Made by a program: the position numbers and the translations under genes. From NCBI RefSeq assembly GCF_023856365.1, contig NC_064548.1, positions 13,113,142 to 13,177,141 on the forward strand: a DNA stretch of 64,000 bases, in the 5' to 3' direction. Each line of letters begins with the position of its first letter. The stretch's first letter is position 1. Shown here in pieces: positions 1 through 12,708 of this stretch. The DNA comes from Brienomyrus brachyistius (lineage: Eukaryota > Chordata > Actinopteri > Osteoglossiformes > Mormyridae). A model generated the notes under the pieces. It was not told the origin of the DNA and searched no databases. It saw nothing but the letters and a program-made list of their open reading frames with translations.

Positions 1-426
1 ATTTCAGACTTTCCAGTGCTCAGTATTACTAAACAATACAGATTTGCAGATCTGTAGATTTGCATTATATTTACCTAAGCACTCCACATAAATCCAGCCA
101 GGTTTCACATTGTAACTGTTTACCTCGAGAACAGCATCGTAACAAATCTGTAGGCAAGAGAGATACAATGTTTACATTTATGTGTGTAAAAAGTCAGCCT
201 GACACAAACACACACCGACATGCGAACAGTCACATAATCGAGCATCATAAACATACATAAATACGGGCATGCAAACATAGCGCTCACCATGCCTCCTAAA
301 TGGGAACACAGTAAACTTGCACACGGTAAGCAGCCTGCAAACACTTTTCATCCAGGCACACAGAAGCACACAGTCACACAAACATATGGCACTAACTCCA
401 CACACATGCACGTTCGTATTCCTATC
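1..426. other. left-edge sequence, nothing identified
   Basis: A/C-rich stretch with many cacac and acac words. I see no gene or intact element. Confidence 0.5.
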
Positions 427-675
427 TTTGTGGGGACACTCCATTCACTTCTATGGGGAAAACACCAAAGCCTAACAATGACAACCTAAACCAGCACTAA
501 CCTTAATCATAAGTAACCAAACAAAATACGAGACTTATGGGTCGTTTAGTTTTTTGATTGCGGTCGGAGGTTTTTGTAAAATTGAGCTCCCCCTTGTAAG
601 GACTGAAAACGAGTCCCCAAAAGGTAAAGAGTTACAGGCTTTTATCACATCGTGGGGAAATCTGGTCCCTGCAAT
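427..675 (+). repeat. dispersed repeat, first copy (also at 55,222)
   Basis: It begins tttgtggggacactccattc and ends gtggggaaatctggtccct. The gtggggac...ggtccc frame, with an aaccttaa-like block between, is typical of a common fish repeat. Its 491-672 part aligns with 55,222-55,397. Confidence 0.7.
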
Positions 676-689
676 GTAATAATTACAAA

Positions 690-885
690 ATCAAACACAT
701 GCACACACACACATGCGCACACAGACACACACACACAGATACACACAGACAGATAGACAGACACGCACACAGATACACACAGACAGATAGACAGACACAC
801 ACAGATACACACAGACAGACACACAGATACACACAGACAGATAGACAGATACACACAGACAGATAGACAGACTCGCACACACATG
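690..885 (+). repeat. CA/GACA-rich compound microsatellite
   Basis: Mixed acac and agacagatagacag units. Open frames on the minus strand here (Cys-Val-Cys strings) are repeat artefacts. Confidence 0.95.
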
Positions 886-2329
886 CAGATCAGCGGTGAG
901 CCAGAGGAAGCATACCGCCGTATACCTCCTGCCATCCTGGGCCGCCACAGGACATTCTGCGCCCTCCGCCAGGCCTGCAGGGCGAGTCCTAAATCTGATC
1001 TCCATCTCTCGGTGTAGCCGTCCCCTGTCAGGCCACAATGCCTGTCGTCACACAGTCTGGCCTCATTAAGGGCCGGCCGAGGGCAGAGAGGAAAACGAGA
1101 TTGCAGATGAAGATGAGAATGACTCCGGCGCGACAATGGGCTTATTTAGTGGCGTGGGCCGTGCTATTCCGGGCCAACTTGGAGTCCCCCGGCAGGAAGG
1201 GCACGATGCTCCAAGGGGAGACCATGCCCCCCGCCCCCCATCCCCCACCCGCCACGCCACGTCAGCCCTCCAGACTCAGAACCGCATGTCATCAATCTAG
1301 CCAACAGTGACCATGAAGAACTTGCTTTTATCATCAGCCCAGGCCACAGTTCACTTCCTGGATTACTCAGGTCCTGAGTATTCATGTATACATAAAGAGT
1401 ATAGTAATATAGTTGCAGTATACTATTATGATAATGCATGAGCAAAAACTGGAAAACATAATGTAATATATAACAATAACATTCCTTTCATCTGAAGACT
1501 CTAGTTTAAATAGCAATGTTAACATAAAACACTTATTTAACAATGCCTTGTGCTCATTAGGAAGTGCATGTTTCGTATATGCCAAATAGCTGACAAATTT
1601 TTTACTTGTGATTTACACACACAGGCTCATTTATTGACAGTTCATATTTGAACGCCTCACACTTTCTCGTAGCAAACTCTCCGTCTGGATATATAATTAA
1701 AATTGGAAACAAGTATAAGTCCTTGGGTTTCGAGCAAACAACCCTGAGAAAATGGGAAAAAGAAGGACCTCGTTTCATGTCAATTGAAATTAAAATTATT
1801 TGTAAAAATGATTATGACGGCTAAGCATGACGGGCTCGCTGCGATTTTGAAGATACGCCGTTTACGTTCCTGCACATCTGCATGGTCAAATGCAATTAGG
1901 GGTTAAGGAAGAAACTCGCAAATCAAGCCATCTCTGTGTGCTCATTTACTGAACTATGCCACTAGCCTTTCCGGATGGATTAAGGCGCTAAGTACTGCTG
2001 TAGGGAGTGGAACATTCCCAAAGACTAATAAAACTCATCGGTGACGGGTAACGCCGGAAGCTGGTCCACTGTCACCCCTCCTGTAGGGAAGGGTGTTGCC
2101 CTGACATGACGATTGGGGTATATGCTGACTGACATTTTCCCCCTGGGAGGCCCCACAAGGTGTCACTTGTATGTCATATCAACCACAGGGGGGCGCCATA
2201 GGCGACTGAACAACTTGGCTGAGACTGGCTTTAGCTAGGACTGTCATATGATTGGAGATAAAAATGGATGGGGAACCAGGAAAATACCCCAGGAAATGAC
2301 CCCCCGTCAACAGAGTTAAACACATTGTT
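886..2329. other. unannotated sequence
   Basis: A moderately GC-rich first part (890-1,310), then AT-rich sequence. No gene, repeat family or RNA was recognised. Confidence 0.4.
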
Positions 2330-2510
2330 ATTGATCTACCTTCTAACTGATTATCCTGGTCTGGATCCTAGGAGTGGGGCTGGGTTACACCCTGGAAGAG
2401 ATTCCAGTCCATCACTGGACACATACACACACATACAATCATATTCTACAGGCAGTTTAGAGACATCAATTAGCCTAACTGCATGTCTTTGGACTGCGGG
2501 AGGAAGCCAG
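2330..2510 (-). repeat. dispersed teleost repeat, inverted copy
   Basis: tccagtccatcactggac and attagcctaactgcatgtct then ttggactgcggg. It is antisense relative to the copy at 2,564. Confidence 0.65.
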
Positions 2511-2563
2511 TGCCGTTGTTATTATTATTATTGTCATAATGATTATTATTATGGCCATTATAA

Positions 2564-2850
2564 AGGCCGCACAGTGGCTCAGTGGGTAGTGCTCCTGTCA
2601 CACATCTCCAGGCTTGCAGATCAAAACCCACCTCTGGTCCCGGCATGTGCATTTAGTATATTCCGCCTGTTGTGTGGATTTCAGTCAAAAACCCGCAGTC
2701 AGGAGAACGGTGTCTCTAAATTGCCCATAATGTAATTATCAGTATGAGGCCTGTGATGGACTGGCGTCCTGTTCAGGGTTTCCAAAGCCTATTGCCCTAC
2801 ACCGTCTGGGACAGGCTGCAGCCTCCCTCACCCCTGTCCTGGATAAAGAG
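2564..2850 (+). repeat. dispersed teleost repeat, sense copy
   Basis: ggccgcacagtggctcagtg then gtagtgctcctgtcacac, and gatggactggcgtcctgttc. The order fits the sense strand of this fish repeat, so the pair forms an inverted arrangement. Confidence 0.7.
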
Positions 2851-2940
2851 GATAGATTCTTACACTTACTGCTCACCCTGGGATTTGAACCCGTGACCTT
2901 CTGATCACAGACACTGTGCTCTAAACTGCTGATTCACGTG
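2851..2940 (-). mobile_element. tRNA-like SINE remnant
   Basis: The minus strand reads ggttcaaatcccagggtg (B-box type) after gtttagagcacagtgtctg. The element is short and incomplete. Confidence 0.45.
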
Positions 2941-4114
2941 ATAATCTGAAGAGCTTATAACACAAGTTTATCAAAATAAACGTGTAAATCCATTTTTCTT
3001 TAGCTGCCTGTCCTAAAGTCGCCGTTTCGATGGGCCATGAATATAGAGAGAAGAACTTGATCGTGCGTCAGATTACCCCCGTTACGCGCGGAATACTGTT
3101 AGCGTTTGGCTCATTTATCAGCAACACATTCAGATTTCATAACCAATAAACAAATATGGCTCTGAAGGATGTTTATTTCATTTTTAACAAATTAGTTGCT
3201 AAAAAAGGCTTAATATAAGAAGACAATTTAATACCAATAAAGTGCTCTAGCTCTAACACAGCATGGGAAATGTGGGCAGGCGACAAAGGAGCAACAGCAC
3301 TTCACGGTAATTATTCATGATGAATTAAAATGTTCTTATGGGGAAATTGTTTTAGATGAAGCTGCGTTTCATGCCTGTGAGTTCACATTTAATTTGAAAG
3401 GCTAGGCAGCAGCGTGCTCATCTGAGGCCTTGATCTTCGCCCTGACACCCACCCGGTGCCCTCCCCACTCTGCCGGGGTTGGGGTCCCCCCAGAGGCCCG
3501 GGTGCTGGAGCCCAGCGGTTTGGAATTTTGGGATGAAATGGGAAATGCGGTGCAGGCTCACCTGTGGATCGCAGAGATTTGGTTGGGGGTGTTTGGCATG
3601 TGTGTACTGCTCGGGGGGGGGACATTGTTTGAAAGCCCCCCCCCCACCTTAATGCCCACCCCCACCTTGCAACCCGCCTGGATCACAGCCAGTTGGGGGA
3701 GTTAGAGCAGCTGGAGAGCAGGCAGGGCTCAGAAATGGTGGGGGTAATCAGCGGGGGGAGAACAGCCCCCGGGGGCAGTAAAGGGGTCTGGGACCTTAGT
3801 GGGGCAATCAGGCCCTGAGTGGAGCCCCAGCACGGCATGTCAGCGCGCCCGTCAACATCCTGGACAGAGCACAGGTCTCCCCTGACGACGGCTTTGCTCT
3901 GCCCCCGCCTCCCAGTGCGCTCTCCCCGCCCACTCTTTTCATCGGCTCATCACCGCCCAATCAGAGCCTTGGGGGGGGCACAGCAGCGGGATGCCGCACT
4001 CCAGAGGCAAGCCGGAGGAGGCGGGTGAGTTGCATTGTGGGCGATGCTGGCATGACGCTAAGCACTCTCAGTGCAGAGAGCAGCGGGGGATGGGATGGTG
4101 TACCCATATCTGTA
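2941..4114. other. unannotated sequence
   Basis: Unique sequence with G/C runs near 3,613-3,621 and 3,637-3,646. 3,440-4,100 is GC-rich. No exon was recognised. Confidence 0.4.
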
Positions 4115-4772
4115 GGCAGCAGGTCCCGCACACAGCAGGTCCTACATACAGCAGGCCAGGCACACAGCAGATCCCACACATGGCAGGTGCCACATACAGC
4201 AGGCCCTACACACGGCAGGTCCTGCACACAGCAAGCCCCACACTGTGCAGGCCCTGCACACAGGAAGCCTCACACACGGCAGGCCCTGCACACAGCAAGC
4301 CCCACACTGTGCAGGCCCTGCACACAGGAAGCCTCACACACGGCAGGCCCTACACACAGCAAGCCCCACACTGTGCAGGCCATGCACACAGCAGGTCTCA
4401 CACGCAGCAGGTCACACACACAGCAGGCCTCACACCCAGCAGGCCCCGCACACAGCAGACCCCGCACACAGCCATTCTCATATACAGCAGGCCTGGCACA
4501 TAGCAGGTCCCACACAAAGCAGACCCTGCACACAGTAGGCCCCGCACATGCAGGTCCTACACACAGCAGGCCTGGCTCACAGCAGGTCCCACACACAGCA
4601 GGCACTGCACACTATATGCTCAGTCCACAGCAGGCCCCACACACAGCAGGCCCCACACCCAGCAGGCCCCACACACAGCAGGCCCCACACACAGCAGGCC
4701 CCGCACATGGCAGGCCCCGCACACGGCAGGCCCCGCACACGGCAGGCCCCACACACGGCAGGCTCTGCCCAC
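4115..4772 (+). repeat. 15-bp minisatellite with a 64-bp higher-order unit
   Basis: Many copies of a cacacagcaggccc-like 15-bp unit. Between 4,215 and 4,385 a longer unit repeats with 64-bp spacing (gcaagccccacactgtgcag at 4,231, 4,295 and 4,359). Long open frames across it are artefacts. Confidence 0.95.
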
Positions 4773-5977
4773 AGTTCCAAGCAGTTCCTGTCTCTCAAAC
4801 TGCACTGATGATAATTTACTCCTGTCGAAACGTATTATTGCTTGTGGATCCAAGCACTTTGCCATCTGACCAGCTGGCTGATATCATATAAATAATTGTG
4901 AAATACCAAAGTAAAAACAGCACTGAATGTTTGCTTTTGCCGCTGGATGGCCCCGTTACCCTTTAGCATTTGGCTATAAAGCGACAGGTCAACATTTCTT
5001 GACTGCTAAACATGCCCGGTCACACAGTCCAGACTCTGTGTTTGCCTGGAGGACAGGGTGGGGGGTCTCTGTATGCGAGGCAGCTGCCCCCCCCCCCCCG
5101 TCCTTATTCTTCATTTATTCACTGCAGCGAAGTCTCTGAGCGATTATGGGATCCTCTGAGGAATGATTAACCACTGCAAGGCTGATGATGTGGGGCCACC
5201 TGTACTGCTGAAGGGAGGCCAGGCCAAGCAAACGGAGGGGGGGGCTCCCAGCCGGCCAGTCACAGGCCTCAGGGTGGGGTCTCTCAGGTCCCGTGACGTA
5301 GAATAACGCAGTCATTGTGCCGTATGGGGAATACCTAACCAGCAAGCTGTTCTGAGAGCCACAAGGCGGGTGGAAATTCACAGGGACAGAAGCAAACCTT
5401 GGCTTTGACGATCAGCCTTTGTATTATTTACATTATATGTTACATATAAACAAAAACAAAATACACAGTCACAGACAGACTCTGGGGGCTACCAGGGTAG
5501 AGTGACATCATTATTGGATGAAGTTAGACTAGACTGTAGGGTATTTCCGACTTACAGCCAGCGCTTTGTTTATGGGCTCTGAGGTGACATCACCATATCG
5601 ATGAGGACAGATCCATGATGGGGATTTGCAGCTTCACATGTGAGCTGGGCCTGTTTTTCATAGCTATTCTATATGCGTACTTCGCTGGTTTCCTCACAGT
5701 AACTGTAACTTCAGGGAGAGTGGCAGGTAAATGAGGTTAGATGAGCAGAAGCTCAATCCACATGCAAGGGCGTAGGTTTGGCTTGAACGTTGGTAGGGAC
5801 CGAATCACATCCAAACCCCCCACCCCTGCAAACACACACAGACCTCCCACAATATTGTTAGGGACGCCTTTGCCTCCATGGAGATAAAGAGTGAGGATTC
5901 AGACCATCTATTACAAGTAAGTCCCTGTGAAGACCTCAAACAAGGCTAGGAGCTCACCATCACTCTTTATAAATAAT
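4773..5977. other. unannotated sequence
   Basis: Unique sequence with a C run at 5,088-5,099. No gene or repeat family was recognised. Confidence 0.4.
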
Positions 5978-6385
5978 ACCTGGTAGGACCTCACACACAA
6001 GTAAGTCACACCTTACACCCGTCCCCGTACAGACCTCAGGCAGGGCTAGGACCTCACACACAAGTAAATCACCCCTTCCCATCCCGGTACAGACCTCAGG
6101 CAGGGCTAGGACCTCACACACAAGTAAGTCACACCTTCCCGTCCCGGTATAGACCTCAGGCAGGGCTAGGACCTCACACACAAGTAAATCACCCCTTCCC
6201 ATCCCGGTACAGACCTCAGGCAGGGCTAGGACCTCACACACAAGTAAATCACCCCTTCCCATCCCGGTACAGACCTCAGGCAGGGCTAGGACCTCACACA
6301 CAAGTAAGTCACACCTTCCCATCCCGGTACAGACCTCAGGCAGGGCTAGGACCTCACACACAAGTAAGTCACACCTTCCTGTCCC
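5978..6385 (+). repeat. 60-bp minisatellite, about seven units
   Basis: Near-identical 60-bp units containing aggacctcacacacaagtaa, agtcacacctt or aatcacccctt, and cggtacagacctcaggcagg. Two unit variants alternate. The minus-strand open frame is a repeat artefact. Confidence 0.97.
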
Positions 6386-7639
6386 GCTTTGTCACAAAGG
6401 AAGAGCGGAGCTGAGTGGGGGCCAGACAGGTGGGAGAACAAGCTGTGCTTTATGGGGTCCTCGGTCTTCTTGGCCAAAAGCCCCCCATCATCGGAATTCC
6501 CACCCACCCAGGGGGTTAAAGACTCCACCCGTCAAGCCAACCTCTGCCAAGGCCACACAATTACGAAGACAGTCAAAGGGCACACACCACTTTTAGCTAT
6601 AACTGCATAGCTGAAAATGGCCTGACCTGCTACCAATGATCCTCCACAGGCAGAGAGTACTGAGGGGGTGGGTGGAGGCTGGGAGACGAGGGGTTAATTC
6701 TTTTTTTTCTTAGAACAGCGAGTTTCAAGACACATGGTTTTACAAGATCAAATAAAACAAGCATTAGTGGCCAGGCCAAGGTTTTCACTTAACAAGCAAC
6801 ATTTCGTTTACTGTTAAATTAGAAAGATGTTTCAAAATATGTAACTGTGATTTACGCAATGGATAAAAGCCAACATGACTTTCGGAGGGAATGCTGTTTC
6901 TTGCACAGACGGTCTGTACCTCCCTCTCACACGGAGCGCTTGTTTTTCACGCCCAACAGGGATACATCTTTAAGGCAGAAATTACCAGAACCAAGAAGAT
7001 CAGAGAGGTTCAGTGGGCAGCAGCTCCCACCACACAACCAGATGGGGGAGGGGGTGCCCATCAAACCGTGAGCACGCCGCTCTGCGGTCGGGGGGTACTT
7101 TGCTGACAAGCTGGCCCCCAGGGGCTGAGCGCCGGGAAGACATAAACATCGCACAGCACACTGATTTCTGCATGGATTCCCGGGGGGGCATGGGGGGGCA
7201 CCAAGGGCAGGGGGGGTCCCGCTGACTTTTTCCCCAGCTTCTGAGCTTCTCCAGAAGCCTCCAGTTTCTTTCACACCAGGAGTAAAGGCCTTGCGGGGGT
7301 GGGGGGGGGGGACTGATACACTAATAATTACAGCAGTGAAGACTGGTGGGGGCTCCCCAGACCTGGGAACAGCACTGCAGGCCTCAGGACCAACTGGAGA
7401 TTGACCTTCATGAAAAGCAAATCAGCAGATTTTCATCTGTAGTCCACCTAGAGCCAAAACCCATCTCATGTTCTGATGTTACACGTATTGACCCATGATT
7501 AGGTTCTTGCTTTGTGAGAAGCTGTGTAGCTCCTGCTCCCATACTGCTTACACTCGTCCCTGGACGTTCACTGGAAGCTCAGCCTAGCTGCCATCACGGC
7601 CACTGGACTCCTTGACAGCTGCCGTGTTTGCAGTGTGAT
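6386..7639. other. unannotated sequence
   Basis: Mixed unique sequence with a G run at 7,302-7,311. No coding exon was recognised. Confidence 0.4.
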
Positions 7640-7795
7640 ATTTGCCTGAGTTACGCCGTGTTGGGAAAAAGCATCTGCTAAATATGCAAAATGTAACGCA
7701 AACGTAATGTCCCTGGGATTCCAACTCAGAATGGTATACTTGTTACTAGCACACTTGCTGAGCTACAGCAAGTGCTGCAGCGCCAATTAAATCCC
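7640..7795 (+). repeat. SINE-like 3' tail and tRNA-like remnants
   Basis: aaaaagcatctgctaaatat then gcaaaatgtaa is a fish SINE tail. A tRNA-like block on the minus strand (ttggaatcccaggg) lies beyond it. Confidence 0.45.
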
Positions 7796-10700
7796 GTAAG
7801 GGACTCTAGGTGAGTGTCACTACCTGTAGCCCACCCCACCCCCTAGCCTCCACAACGTGACATTGTCTTGCTAAGTCAGAATGTCCCCAAATGGGCTGAT
7901 TGGCACTGTGTATATATTTCATACATGCTGATGGATTGGTTTTTCGTTCAAGCCCAATGGGGAAGACGCATTTAAAATCTATTTGCAAATTTATTTATAT
8001 ACATAATACTTCATATATGATGATTATATATAAAAACAATAATTTATTTATTTATAAAAACTAAATATTGGTAAAAGGTCCTTCCCTTTTGGACATATTG
8101 CGATCGTTTCTCCGCATGCTGCAGTGCCAGTTCAGCTGGCTGTCCCCGCCCTCCGGTTTCACACTCAGAATAACACCAGCAGGAGTCACACAAAGGAGGA
8201 CGCCGGAGGAGCACGGCGCTCTTCTCAGGAGCCCTGCAATTTCAGGCCGGCATTCGCAGTTGCTATGCAACTCTGCTCGGATCCCGGCACACGTGTGACG
8301 GCAGGGCACATGGCGGGGACGGCCTCTCTGAAACGCCCGTCTCTCTGACTTTTTTTTTTACCCTGGTTCATACTCGTGCACGGTGGTGTAATTTTGGATG
8401 GAAACAGATGCTGTCTTCCTGGTAATTGGGAGAGGAGTCGGGCCGCTATTAATTACCCAGCTATGTATTTCTGTTCTGTTGGGGGGGGGAGTGATAGCCC
8501 AGCCAGTGCTTCCTGTTGTGGTTTTGGGGTGGAGGTGGGGGGGGGGGGGCAGTCTGCATCCCGTCCTGTAGGAGGCGAACGGGTTGCAGAGTCTCCTTAA
8601 TCAACGTGGGATCAGCCCTGGGGGAAGGGCCGGGACGGGCTGGCATTGTGCTCACGGCGATCGGGAAACAAAACGGCCAAGATGATGCACCGTGCGACTC
8701 CAGGGGCCACCTCAAGGGGTCTGCCGACCTGCGTCGGCAATGTGCCGCTTTGTGGAAAATGCTTGGAAAATGGCAGACTAACAGACTGAAACTGAAGGTG
8801 ATTTTAACTGACAGCAGCCTGAAGGAAAACCAAGCCGCGTTCTGGTGCACAAATCGATCTGGGGGGGGGGGGGGGCTGGGGAGGTGCTGGGGGGTACGTG
8901 GTGAGTCAGGAGCAGGGGGGGAACCGGGCAGCTCACCTGAGAAGGAAATTGCTGTGTAAAAACATTGCCCGGGCTGGCTTGCTGTCGAGAGTCAGAAAAC
9001 AAAACAAAACATAACCAAAGTGTTTAGAATACGAGCACCTGCGGATTTGGCCATGCAGGGCTGGAGGGGTGAGTGCTGGCGCGTTACAGCTCCGCATGCG
9101 CGTGACACTTAGGGGAGGCTCGGCCCTCATTAGCCAGCCGCATCTGGAAGATGTCAGTGGGACTCCTCATGGGGCGGGCAGCGTTCCTGTTTACTGACGA
9201 AGCTTCGGTCAAACTGGAAAACACACGGTGGGCTTTAAAAATAAAAGGGGGGGGGGTGGGGGGGGTGGGGGGGTGCTCCACTTCAAATAAACCGGAGATG
9301 GTGCAGGATTCACTTAATATGGTGCTGAAGGGATTCATGCTGATGCATAACGGGAATAAACACAACTCCACTGTTAGCACACTGGCAGAAAACACGCTTC
9401 CGGAAAGTGCTTCTGCACACGACCGGATATCTAAGGATCCACAGCCTTTGAAACAGGAGCATAAAGGACGTCTCCCCCATAGTGTAGGTGGCCATGCGGC
9501 CAGCGGGAACCTCGCTGCTGACGTGTAGGAGACGAGGTCACCTGCCACAGCCCTCTTGAGATGGCCGCACTCACGATTTCGGGCCTGGCTCGCTCACTCC
9601 ATTTTCCCCGGCCCATGCATCAACTTCGACGTCAATTTCTGCACGTCCGGGACGAGAATCCTCTCGACGTTTATTTACAAGTTGACTCATCAAGTGCACG
9701 ATGGCATCGGAGTCAGCAATGAGGGGTAAATGAAGACAGAACGAGGGACCGCAGAACCAGATCTGAAACCTGACGAGATTACTACAGCTTCCTGCCTCCC
9801 ATCACAGATATCATCTCCACCTGACCCCACCACCCCTCCCCCGTCGGCTTCCACAGGAAAAACCTGCAATTTACTGCCTAATCTTTCTGCTTTAATGAGA
9901 AAACGACATTTTGAGAGTATTTGCCCCTCTACCTCGACCACATGGCTCATTTGGGAGATTTATGTCGCAGCCGTGGTCTACAGTAAGCGCTGATGAATCG
10001 TCTCCAGTCCAGGAAGTTCTGTTCTTTGGCACCGAGTACCGCTTCCGATTCCCTGGCTCCCTTGCTTCCTGCCCCCGTTCATCATGTCACATAACACAAG
10101 GAACATCTATGCTGCCACATGTCACACACATGTTCACTCTAATAATGTATGTCAATTAATACCGGTTGAAAATAATTAGCAACTCCTGATGTTAAAAAAA
10201 AAGTTATAATTGTAATGAACGACCACCAGAGAGGGGAAAGACAAAAAACCTGATACATTTTACCTTCCTGTCTTGTCAAACCAAGACAAGGTTGTCCTAC
10301 GACCATAAAGCGAGTGGTTCATCGAGTTGTGATACAGGAAGGACTTATTTACGTTTCCAGCACTACCAACATACATCACCAGGGACAAAGAATAACAAGC
10401 AGCGTGCAGAAAGTCTTCAGTCACTGCCAATCATCACCCCTCGGCACACAGGCGTATAGGGAAAATCCATCACATTCTGGCCAAGCAAGCTCCGCTTCAG
10501 AGTCTCTGTTTAATATATCGAATTATTCATTCAATGCAATTGCTCGCATGTAAGATTTTCATTTTCCAAACATTATGTAATTAAAGTAACCCTGTGGGGG
10601 CCACAATTATGCAGGCTACTTATACAAAACACCTGTGAATTTCAACATGCGAGCAACTTAATACGTTTAAAGAGAATAAAACCTGAAGTTTGCTCGATAA

Positions 10701-11038
10701 TTGCCCTGCCAAAGGAAATGAATTAAATAATTTTATATAAATCCCAGAATTTAATTCAAAGCTAAATTAGGGTGAATTGCAGTCTCAGTCAGTTCAATTT
10801 CCAGTCATTTCAATTCAAATTTTGTATCAGTTTGACAACTGAGTTTTGGTTCAAGCATTTCAATGGTGCATCTGGAATCAAGGCCGTTGCAACTGATCAG
10901 AAAGTCTGCTGTTGTCTTTCCTTATTAATGAACGTGAATAGTCTTCTGAAAAATAGGAAAAGAAAGATTTGTATTTTCATCAGAATGGCACTGATCTGAT
11001 TTTTAAGGGTGGAAAAATTTGTCTGATATTGGTATGAT
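7796..11038. other. unannotated sequence with candidate conserved blocks
   Basis: Mostly unique. 8,600-8,840 and 9,130-9,560 have the mixed, non-repetitive look of conserved non-coding DNA, broken by G runs (8,537-8,549; 8,861-8,874; 9,246-9,274). No coding exon was recognised, including any of metap1d. Confidence 0.3.
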
Positions 11039-11071
<33 letters not shown>

Positions 11072-11116
11072 TGGGCAGGCAGACAGACAGACAGGTAGGC
11101 AGACAGACAGACAGTT
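11039..11116 (+). repeat. (CAGA)n microsatellite
   Basis: Roughly 18 CAGA-type units, interrupted by ggcaggc and aggtaggc. Confidence 0.95.
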
Positions 11117-12547
11117 TTACAATAGCACAATAAACACATATAGCAAGCAAAACGATATTTAGACATTTATAGACAGTAACAACATGTAATAGATAATAAA
11201 CAGTAACAGTGCAAAGAATGTCGGGGAAAGTATTACACAAAATTCCAGAGTAATGGCTCAGAAATAAATAGCATTGCAGAGTGGGTTTTACAGTGAACAA
11301 ATGAATGATTTGTGAAGCAGTTCTGGTCCATTCAGACAGCTGCCCCCCCCCCCTCCCTCCCAAACAGCCTCCACCATGTCATGTCATGATTGACACTGCA
11401 GGAAGGACAGAAAACATCATTTTCCGAACATGAGAACGGCGTGTGTGACAAAGCGCCGGGGCGCCGGGGGCCAGGTGCCAGGGGGACCCAGCGGCTCGCC
11501 GGGGCCTTGGCTGAGACGCTGCCAGTGTGGGGCGCGAGTGCGGCGGGTTCCAGCCGGGCCTTTATTCGGGCTCATTAGCATATCAGCTGTAAGATCTCAG
11601 CCAGTGAAAAGGGGGCAGTCAGCCTTTTATTGGCACGTGCAATTAAAAGATGTCAAACCAAGTCTCTCTTACAATGTTTAGTCTTGCCTGTCAGTGCGTC
11701 AAACATTATCTAAAAGGGCCTCAATTACAAGAGGAACCGAATAGAGGGCCGAGTTTGGCAGTGTTTCCGAGGCCCCGGGGTCTTACAGGGCGCAGAGGCG
11801 GCCGCGGCGAGCACAATGAGCCCAGAAAGACGATGAGGGGGTAACCGGAGAGGCACGGGTCCCTTTCACTGTCCTGGGAATCGAGAGAGCGCGACTCTGG
11901 GATTCCTCCGCGGCGGTATCATGTTAAGGAGCTCCGGTCCAGGCTGCCGGCGAGTCTGAGCTGTAGGTTTCGAAGGCGCCATCAGGTAACAGTAGTGCAG
12001 GGTGCTGCTGCCAGTAGGTGTAATCAGAGCCAGGGATCCTGACAAAAATGGCAGCCCCCTCGCAGCGACAAGGCGTGGCGGCAGCGAGGGAAACTACGGT
12101 ATATCGGCCACCTATTCCAGCCGCTCACCAATACTGGGTTTACATTTATTCTGTGACCGAACAGAGCAACAAGTTATAACATATCTGTCGCTAAAACATC
12201 TTGGGGGAGGTAATCGACCAAATGGACACTCGGGAAGTCTCACAGAGATGGGCAAAAATAACACTCTGGCCGCCAGGATGAAATATGGAATCTCTATATT
12301 TCTGAACCCCAGCTCGGATGGTCCCCAAAGCAGCGTGACAATGGGGGAAATGTTTGTTACTGTGAGGGGGAGAGCAAATATGCCGCTAAAATCCTTTCTC
12401 AGGATATCAGTGCGCTGGGCTGAGAGAAAAATGCATCAAAAAAGGGAGCAGAGTCATTGAATATAACTAGTTATTTTCTATAGCGTCATGCTCAGAGGCC
12501 CTCTGACCCACCCCTGAATAACAAGACCAAAATACTAAAGTTGACAG
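11117..12547. other. unique intergenic sequence, candidate conserved element 11,565-11,770
   Basis: 11,565-11,770 is unique with AT-rich words such as gctcattagcatatcagctg and gcctcaattacaagagg, which contain homeodomain-type ATTA/TAAT cores. A GC-rich block precedes it. Conservation cannot be judged here. Confidence 0.3.
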
Positions 12548-12708
12548 CAGAGGTGGAAAGTTCAGGTTCAGAAAGTACAAATCCAGACCAAGGTTTTGTT
12601 TCAACCAACCAGTAGAGCTTAAAGAGTCACATTCACAGAATACTCAGTTGGCTGAAACAAAATCATGGTCTGGATTTGTTCTTTCTGAACCAGAACTTCC
12701 CACCTCTG
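12548..12708. mobile_element. hAT-type foldback MITE with perfect 8-bp target duplication
   Basis: 161-bp palindrome with ends CAGAGGTGG. It is flanked exactly by gttgacag (12,540-12,547) and gttgacag (12,709-12,716). Perfect 8-bp duplication and CAGAGG ends fit hAT. It is non-coding, and its relative is at 23,662. Confidence 0.9.

Noticed and set aside
645..1136. Cys-rich open frame on the minus strand
   Set aside because: It comes from the CA/GACA microsatellite.
4025..4891. 288-codon open frame with HTAGP-like repeats
   Set aside because: It is the 15-bp minisatellite read in frame, with no flanking exon or signal.
5960..6361. 133-codon open frame with 20-residue repeats
   Set aside because: It is the 60-bp minisatellite read on the minus strand.
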